Shown here: one piece after another, positions 33,812 through 38,687 of the stretch | Numbering within the stretch: position 1 is the stretch's first letter | Layout of the letters: each line of letters opens with the position of its first letter | From: CAZSNT01 sp964607765 | GTDB taxonomy: Bacteria > Verrucomicrobiota > Lentisphaeria > Oligosphaerales > JABHEG01 | Direction: 5' to 3' | Assembly: GCA_964607765.1 (NCBI GenBank) | Contig: CAZSNT010000096.1 | Coordinates: forward strand, 1-38,687 | DNA: 38,687 nucleotides | Translations under genes and position numbers: made by a program | Notes under the pieces: generated by a model | What the model was told of the DNA's origin: nothing | Seen by the model: the letters and a program-made list of their open reading frames with translations, nothing else | Databases searched by the model: none

Positions 33812-34933
33812 CTATTCGGCGCGTTGGGCCGTGGTGCGGTAGTTGGCGAGGAACTGGTCGTGGAAGGTGCGGAATGTGCCGGCTGCGATGTGGTCGCGGA
33901 GCTGCCGCATCAGGTGCAGGTAGAAGTGGAGGTTGTGCAGCGTCATCAGACGCAGGCCGAAGATCTCGTTCACGTTCAGCAGGTGCCGCACGTACGCTTT
34001 GGTGAAGTTCGTGCAGGTGTAGCAGGAGCAGGTCTCGTCGATGGGCGTGAAGTCCGCCTTGAAACGCCCGGCCTTGATCTGCACCATGCCGGCCGCGGTG
34101 TAGGCGCTGCCGTTGCGTGCCACGCGTGTCGGCAGGACGCAGTCGAACATGTCGACACCGCGCGCCACGGCCGCCACGATCTGTGCCGGCGTGCCGACGC
34201 CCATCAGGTAGTGCGGGAGTTCGTCGGGCAGGAGCGGCCCGACCCAGTCCAGCACCTCGAACATCACCTTGTCGGGTTCACCCACGCTCAAGCCGCCGAC
34301 GGCGATCCCATCGAAACCCATGTCGGTCAGCTCCCGAGTCGCACGTTCGCGCAGCTCGCGGTGCATGCCGCCCTGCACGATGCCGAACACAAGCTGGCCG
34401 GGCGCAGTCAGCTGCTCGCGGCACCGGCGCGCCCAGCGCAGCGTCAACTCGAGGGACTCAAGTGCCTGTCCGGGCGTGGACGGGTAGGGCGTGCATTCGT
34501 CCAGCACCATGGCGACGTCTGAGCCGAGGTCGCGCTGTATGGCCATCGCCTCGACGGGGCCAAGGAAGATCTTCGAGCCGTCCACGTGCGACTGGAAATG
34601 CACGCCGTCCGGCGTGAGTTTGCGCAGCTTGCTGAGGCTGAACACCTGGTACCCGCCGCTGTCCGTCAGAATGGCCCTGTCCCAGCCCATGAACCGGTGC
34701 AGACCGTCCGCGCCACGGATGATCTCCATGCCGGGCCGGATGTTCAGGTGGTAGGTGTTGCCGAGTATGACTTCGGCACCCAGTTCGGTCAGCTCCCGAG
34801 GGGAGACGGTCTTGACCGTGGCTTGAGTACCGACCGGCATGAAGACAGGTGTGTGCACGTCTCCGTGCGCCGTGCGCAGTACGCCGCAACGGGCTCTGGT
34901 CTCAGCGTCGCGGCAGAGCACGCGAAAACTCAT
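33812..34933 (-). CDS. tgt: tRNA-guanine transglycosylase (queuosine pathway)
   Basis: This 373-residue enzyme exchanges guanine 34 of tRNAs with GUN anticodons for preQ1. D91 in LTDSGGYQVFSL (the general-acid/base position) and D264 in FDCVLPTRVARNG (nucleophile position, same number as in Escherichia coli) are present. C302, C304, C307 and H333 form the zinc site. The length is normal. ATG 34933 overlaps the stop of the Hsp70-like gene upstream (ATGA); an open frame to 35191 reads into that gene and is not real. I see no queuosine-synthesis partners nearby, so the operon with an Hsp70-like protein is unusual. Confidence 0.97.
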   Translation of the reverse strand: MSFRVLCRDAETRARCGVLRTAHGDVHTPVFMPVGTQATVKTVSPRELTELGAEVILGNTYHLNIRPGMEIIRGADGLHRFMGWDRAILTDSGGYQVFSLSKLRKLTPDGVHFQSHVDGSKIFLGPVEAMAIQRDLGSDVAMVLDECTPYPSTPGQALESLELTLRWARRCREQLTAPGQLVFGIVQGGMHRELRERATRELTDMGFDGIAVGGLSVGEPDKVMFEVLDWVGPLLPDELPHYLMGVGTPAQIVAAVARGVDMFDCVLPTRVARNGSAYTAAGMVQIKAGRFKADFTPIDETCSCYTCTNFTKAYVRHLLNVNEIFGLRLMTLHNLHFYLHLMRQLRDHIAAGTFRTFHDQFLANYRTTAQRAE

Positions 34934-36774
34934 GATCCGGCGGCTCCATTCGCCTCTTCGCGCAGCTCGAACTCCAGCTTCCAGCGTCCGCCGCCGCGCG
35001 TGTCGTGACACCACACCTGCAGCGTGCCTACCTCCATCAGCTCGGTGCGCAGCCGGACAGGGACCAGTGTGCCGATCGGCGCCGCGGCGCCTTCGCCCAC
35101 CGGCAGCTCCGCGACCAGCGGCGCGAGTTCCTCCAACTCGTCGTCGTCCCAGCCGGGAAGGCGGTCGCCGACCGCGTCGTCGGGGCGGCACGTGCTGGAG
35201 AGGAAGCGGAACTCGGTGGGCTCGCCGACCACCAGACCCAGCCCGTCCGCATCGACATCCACGCTCGATCCTTCCTCCAGCCCGAAGCTCACCACGCAGA
35301 GCGCCTCCAGCGGCGGGGCGAACCCGGGCACGGCAGGCAGTCCGGACTCCACGCCGATGTAGTAGGAGCGTGCGCTGCCCGCCTTGATGCGGACGCCGCC
35401 TTCCCGCTGCACGTGTGCGTAGCTGGCCGCGCCTATCGCGACAGCCAGGTCTGGGTCGTGCCGGCCGAGAACGGCAAGCTCGCTCTCAGCGTCGGTGTTC
35501 CAGCTCCGCAGCACGTCGATGACACGCTGCTGGAATACGGGCGATTTGGTGACTCCGCCATTGAACAGGATGGCCGTGGGCAGCATCGGGTTGCCTTCAG
35601 CGTCGCGGAAGCTGTGTTTGCCGAGGAAGCCTGCCAGGTGACGGGTGAGAGCGGGATCCGAGGCGTAGTCCAGCCCGAATGTGCGCAGCCCGACCTTGCG
35701 GCGCTCGGCAGGCGCGTCAGAGATGGCGCAGACCGGGAAGAACCCGTCGATCAACAGGCTCGACAAGTCCTCAGCGCTGATTTCCGTTGTGATCGAACCC
35801 CCGATCACGCTGCTGCCGTGGCCGAGAACAGTCACCGTCTGCGGCTCGGTCTCGCCGGCGCCGAGTCGCTCTTTGGCTTCCCGGCAGCCGTGCGTCAACG
35901 CCGCGATCTGGTACGCGTCCAGGTTGAGGCCGCGCGTCTGCCTCAGCTTCGCGGCCGTGCCGTAGGCGAGCGTCAGGTCCATGTTGTCGCCACCCAGCAG
36001 CGTGTGATCACCGACGGCAACGCGCTGCAGCGTCAGGTCGCCCTCCACATCCATGACCGCGATCAGGCTGAAGTCCGTCGTTCCGCCGCCCACGTCGCAG
36101 ACGAGAACGACGTCGCCGTCCGCGACAGAGTCCCGCCAGGCGACGCCCTGTGCATTCAGCCACGCGTAGAAGGCAGCCTGCGGCTCCTCCAGCAACCGCA
36201 CACTGAGTCCCGCGCCCGTTGCGGCCTCGACAGTGAGTTCGCGGGCGACAGCATCGAAGGACGCGGGCACGGTCAGAATCACTTCCTGCGCTTCCAGCCG
36301 CAGCGACGCATCGTCGCCGGCCTTCAAGTAGTTCCAGGCGTCGCGAAGATGCTCCAGGTAATACTGAGCTGCTCTGACCGGGGAGACCTGGCGCGGCACC
36401 TCGCCACGATCCCAAGGCAATACGGGCGAGCGGCGGTCAATACCCTCGTAGCAGAGCCACGACTTGGCCGATGCGACGACCTTGCCCGGCGCCTTGGCCG
36501 CCATGGCACGGGCATAGGCGCCGACCGCCACGCCGGGTGGCTCCGTGTGCCAGGGCAGCATCAGCGTTTCCGGCACCGCCTCGTGGGGTTCGGGCAGATA
36601 CACGAACGATGCCAGGCTGGCCAGCTCCGACACCTCGCCGGGAGCCGTCAGCTGCGGAATCCGCAACACGTCAACACGCCGCTCATCCTCGGGGGGGGCT
36701 GTGTCCACGTAGGCCAAGGCACAATTGGTTGTGCCCAGATCGATGCCGACGATGTATCTCGGCTTTCCTTCCAT
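34930..36774 (-). CDS. Hsp70-family protein (DnaK-like ATPase, atypical)
   Basis: This 614-residue protein has an actin-like ATPase N-terminal domain: phosphate-1 loop VGIDLGTTNCALAY, VILTVPASFDAVARE, phosphate-2 loop VLVCDVGGGTTDFSL and the adenosine motif TAILFNGGVTKSP. The part after about residue 480 is short and beta-rich (acidic stretch GWDDDELEELAP) and lacks a normal DnaK substrate-binding lid and EEVD-type tail. Such atypical Hsp70s (HscC- or YegD-like) have narrow or unknown clients. No DnaJ or GrpE gene is close. It is coupled to tgt by ATGA. Confidence 0.85.
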   Translation of the reverse strand: MEGKPRYIVGIDLGTTNCALAYVDTAPPEDERRVDVLRIPQLTAPGEVSELASLASFVYLPEPHEAVPETLMLPWHTEPPGVAVGAYARAMAAKAPGKVVASAKSWLCYEGIDRRSPVLPWDRGEVPRQVSPVRAAQYYLEHLRDAWNYLKAGDDASLRLEAQEVILTVPASFDAVARELTVEAATGAGLSVRLLEEPQAAFYAWLNAQGVAWRDSVADGDVVLVCDVGGGTTDFSLIAVMDVEGDLTLQRVAVGDHTLLGGDNMDLTLAYGTAAKLRQTRGLNLDAYQIAALTHGCREAKERLGAGETEPQTVTVLGHGSSVIGGSITTEISAEDLSSLLIDGFFPVCAISDAPAERRKVGLRTFGLDYASDPALTRHLAGFLGKHSFRDAEGNPMLPTAILFNGGVTKSPVFQQRVIDVLRSWNTDAESELAVLGRHDPDLAVAIGAASYAHVQREGGVRIKAGSARSYYIGVESGLPAVPGFAPPLEALCVVSFGLEEGSSVDVDADGLGLVVGEPTEFRFLSSTCRPDDAVGDRLPGWDDDELEELAPLVAELPVGEGAAAPIGTLVPVRLRTELMEVGTLQVWCHDTRGGGRWKLEFELREEANGAAGS

Positions 36775-36800
36775 AGGGGCGTCTTCCTGCTGTCGACGGT

Positions 36801-36833
36801 CATTGGGCCCTTGCGGGCCGTCATTGGTCAGAC
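36801..36833. repeat. Hairpin repeat of the GGTCATT family (fourth copy)
   Basis: GGTCATT, a GGGCCC-TTGC-GGGCC stem and GTCATTGGTCA follow the plan of the elements at 16861-16966, here between the transporter-ferritin gene and the Hsp70-like gene. Its last bases reach into the end of the former gene. Confidence 0.7.
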
Positions 36834-37634
36834 GGTATCCGACGGCGGATGGTGGATCAGCTCACACAGCCGCTCGGCGTGCCGGATCTCGTCCATTGCA
36901 AGCCATCTCAGCGTGTCGCGCGGCTGGTGCAGCCGGCTCAAGCGTGCCAGCGCAAGGTAGAACTGGGCGGCTGCCTCCTGCCTGGCCACGGCCTGCTGCA
37001 GGCGCTCTGCCGGATCCCCGCTTCCGCCCCGCTCCGCATTGCTGCCGTTCAACAGCGCGAGCAGCGTCTCGCGTTCCGGAGCGGCCTCCGCAGCGGTCTG
37101 CGTGTCGTCCGTGGTCGTCTGCGCCAGTTGGTCCAGGGATCCGAGGTGTCGCGCGTGTTCGTCGGCGATCTGCCCGACTGCCTGTCGCAGACTGGCGCAC
37201 GGCTGCTCGGCGGCTGCGGCGCGCAGGTCGGCAATGAGCTCGCGCTCGAATTCAGCCGCCTGCTTCAGTACGAAAGCAGACAGCACTCCGGCCGGTGGCG
37301 CAAGGGCCTCTTCCGCCGCGGGCGGCCGTGTCGGTTCCGGCTGGTCGCTGCGTCCCGCTTTGCGCGCTTCGTTCACGAGCAGCACGAGGCCGACCAGAAT
37401 GAACATTGCACCCGAACCGATGCTGACGGCTTTCGCGGGAAGGCGCTGTGACAGCGCCTCGCCGAACATGACTGCGAGCGCCGTGGTGCAGATCAGCGCG
37501 AGGCTCGTGCCCAGGAACACGGACCACGGGCTCCGGCTCTCTGCCGAGAAGGCCAAGGCTGCGAGTTGGGTCTTGTCACCCAGTTCGGCCAGGAACACAA
37601 GCCCGAAGCTCGCGATCAGGATGCGGAGGTTCAT
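36828..37634 (-). CDS. Half-size GDT1/UPF0016-type transporter fused to a ferritin-like domain
   Basis: This 268-residue protein has three membrane segments (about 3-30, 37-62 and 68-90) with E17-x-G19-D20-K21-T22, the signature of the UPF0016/TMEM165 cation family, which moves manganese or calcium. The family normally has two such repeats; here there is one, so a dimer is expected. After a Pro/Ala linker (95-115) comes a four-helix ferritin/rubrerythrin-like region with E128, E159-H160, H163, E220 and the E249-I-R-H252 motif, spaced like a diiron or dimanganese site. A membrane exporter joined to a metal-binding helical bundle is unusual. The second metal motif is not the exact E-x-x-H, so metal binding is likely but not certain. 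Confidence 0.75.
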   Translation of the reverse strand: MNLRILIASFGLVFLAELGDKTQLAALAFSAESRSPWSVFLGTSLALICTTALAVMFGEALSQRLPAKAVSIGSGAMFILVGLVLLVNEARKAGRSDQPEPTRPPAAEEALAPPAGVLSAFVLKQAAEFERELIADLRAAAAEQPCASLRQAVGQIADEHARHLGSLDQLAQTTTDDTQTAAEAAPERETLLALLNGSNAERGGSGDPAERLQQAVARQEAAAQFYLALARLSRLHQPRDTLRWLAMDEIRHAERLCELIHHPPSDTV

Positions 37635-37644
37635 GCTGCAACTC

Positions 37645-38502
37645 CTACACGCCGCTGAATGCGCTGAATCCGCCGTCGATGGCCACGACCGTGCCCGTGA
37701 CGAAGCCGGAACCCGCGTCGCTTACCAGCCACAGCAGCGCTCCGGCCAAGTCCTGCGGGTCGCCGTAGCGTCCCATGGGCGTGTGGTCGATGATCGTCTG
37801 GCCGCGAGCGGTCATGCTGCCGTCGTCGTTCGTCAGCAGGCTGCGATTCTGATCGGTCAGGAAGAAACCCGGTGCGATGGCGTTCACGCGGATGCCTACT
37901 TCGGACATGTGCACAGCCAGCCACTGCGTGAAATTGCTGACAGCCGCCTTGGCCGCGCTGTAAGCGGGTATTTTCGTCAGCGGCGTGAAAGCGTTCATCG
38001 ACGAGATGTTGACCACCACGCCCGAACCCGCTTCCGCCATGTCGCGGGTGAAAACCTGCGTGGGCAGCAGCGTGCCGAGGAAGTTCAAGCCGAACACGAA
38101 TTCGATCCCTTGCGGGTCCAGGTCGTAGAAGGTGGTCACATCCGGGTCGTCCCCGCTCAGATCCTCCGGATACAGGCGCTCTTTCGATGTGGTACCTTTG
38201 GGGTGGTTGCCCCCGGCGCCGTTGATGAGAATTTCGCACGGCCCCAGGCCGTCGCGCACCTGTTCCAGCGCGTTCTCGAGGCTCGGTTTCTCGAGTACAT
38301 TACAGGCCACGCCCAACGCTTCGGCGCCCGTCTGCCGCACGTCGGCGGCGACCGCCTCTGCCGCCTCGGGACGCAGGTCCAGAACGGCAACCTTGGCGCC
38401 GCATTCACCCAGAACGCGAGCCATGCAGCCGCACAGGACGCCGCCGCCACCGGTCACTACCGCGACTTTGCCGTTCAGATTGATGTCAAATGGTACTGCC
38501 AC
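37645..38502 (-). CDS. SDR oxidoreductase, D-mannonate/fructuronate-type
   Basis: This 285-residue short-chain dehydrogenase has the cofactor loop VTGGGGVLCGCMA near residue 17, N140, S167-S168, Y181-x3-K185 as the catalytic set, and a usual FVTGTVVAIDGGF end. The DINLNGKVAVVTGGGGVLC start and the insert around NGAGGNHPKGTT fit the D-mannonate oxidoreductase group that interconverts fructuronate and mannonate. GTG 38502 is chosen because GGGAGGA lies just upstream; an ATG at 38568 would add unconserved residues. It would suit uronic acids released by the lyase at 1895, though that gene is far away. Confidence 0.85.
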   Translation of the reverse strand: MAVPFDINLNGKVAVVTGGGGVLCGCMARVLGECGAKVAVLDLRPEAAEAVAADVRQTGAEALGVACNVLEKPSLENALEQVRDGLGPCEILINGAGGNHPKGTTSKERLYPEDLSGDDPDVTTFYDLDPQGIEFVFGLNFLGTLLPTQVFTRDMAEAGSGVVVNISSMNAFTPLTKIPAYSAAKAAVSNFTQWLAVHMSEVGIRVNAIAPGFFLTDQNRSLLTNDDGSMTARGQTIIDHTPMGRYGDPQDLAGALLWLVSDAGSGFVTGTVVAIDGGFSAFSGV

Positions 38503-38633
38503 CGTCGAGTCCTCCCGTTGCTGTTCCAGATTGCTGCTGCCGGGACGAGATGCGCGCCCTTCCGGCACAACACAGAAATTCCATCGCTCAGATAGGTAAC
38601 ATGCACGCGAAGCACGGCGAAAACAACAGCGAG

Positions 38634-38687
38634 GTGCGAGGGTCGGGTGCGAGGGTCGGGTGCGAGGGTCGGGTGCGAGGGTCGGGT
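38634..38687. repeat. 13-bp tandem repeat at the window edge
   Basis: At least four copies of GTGCGAGGGTCGG run to the last base. The array probably continues beyond the window, and its size and what follows are not visible. It lies upstream of the SDR gene. Confidence 0.85.

Noticed and set aside
34934..35191. N-terminal extension of tgt
   Set aside because: It overlaps the end of the Hsp70-like gene in another frame and is Arg-rich; the ATG at 34933 gives the family's normal start.
35005..36960. 651-codon plus-strand frame
   Set aside because: It is antisense to the Hsp70-like gene, and its translation lacks any domain.
37039..38595. 518-codon plus-strand frame
   Set aside because: It crosses both the transporter-ferritin gene and the SDR gene on the opposite strand, which are clearly real.

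Overview
This is a high-GC bacterial window with dense, co-directional gene blocks and no rRNA, tRNA or CRISPR that I can recognise. The gene mix suggests the PVC superphylum or a close neighbour (Planctomycetota, Lentisphaerota, Kiritimatiellota or Hydrogenedentes-type), but no marker fixes the phylum. That mix includes a heparinase-like lyase, a giant PQQ-type propeller with a methyltransferase-like N-terminus, a GntR/LacI hybrid regulator, a UroD-like corrinoid methyltransferase relative, DUF362 ferredoxins, many B12-binding radical SAM enzymes and a kinase/cyclase-like/ATPase/TPR giant.

Layout. Positions 1-1.1 kb: a REP-type repeat array and its REP-associated tyrosine transposase. 1.1-1.9 kb: a broken alpha/beta-hydrolase remnant. 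1.9-8.4 kb (minus): a small operon in which a GntR/LacI-type regulator with a strong predicted promoter is translationally coupled to a secreted propeller protein and followed by a secreted heparinase II/III-like lyase, probably for glycan breakdown. 8.4-8.9 kb: a VapC/PIN toxin remnant.

8.9-21.5 kb (minus): the most interesting part, an almost uninterrupted run of eleven genes. In transcription order they are an NTF2-like secreted protein, a membrane-linked left-handed beta-helix acyltransferase, a classical radical SAM enzyme, a GNAT acetyltransferase, four paralogous B12-binding radical SAM enzymes, two more GNAT-like proteins and a GH3-type acyl-adenylating enzyme. Overlapping start and stop codons join several of them. 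I read this as a biosynthetic operon for an undescribed acylated or amidated lipid-like metabolite. It has no PKS, NRPS, carrier protein or obvious RiPP precursor. 21.6-24.3 kb: a UroD/MtaA-like protein and an aldehyde dehydrogenase, with a divergent promoter region after them.

24.7-33.6 kb (plus): two tandem DUF362 iron-sulfur proteins (the second with an apparent frameshift at a run of six G), an Mrp/NBP35 ATPase with a Cys/His-rich tail, a small unknown protein, a 1435-residue kinase-pseudocyclase-ATPase-TPR protein and a coupled macrodomain protein. 33.8-38.5 kb (minus): tRNA-guanine transglycosylase overlapping an Hsp70-like protein, an unusual fusion of a half-size GDT1-type transporter with a ferritin-like domain, and a mannonate-oxidoreductase-like SDR. 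The window ends inside a 13-bp tandem repeat.

Several families of intergenic inverted repeats occur, including a hairpin family whose stems differ by compensating changes. All functions are read from motifs by eye; no database search was done.
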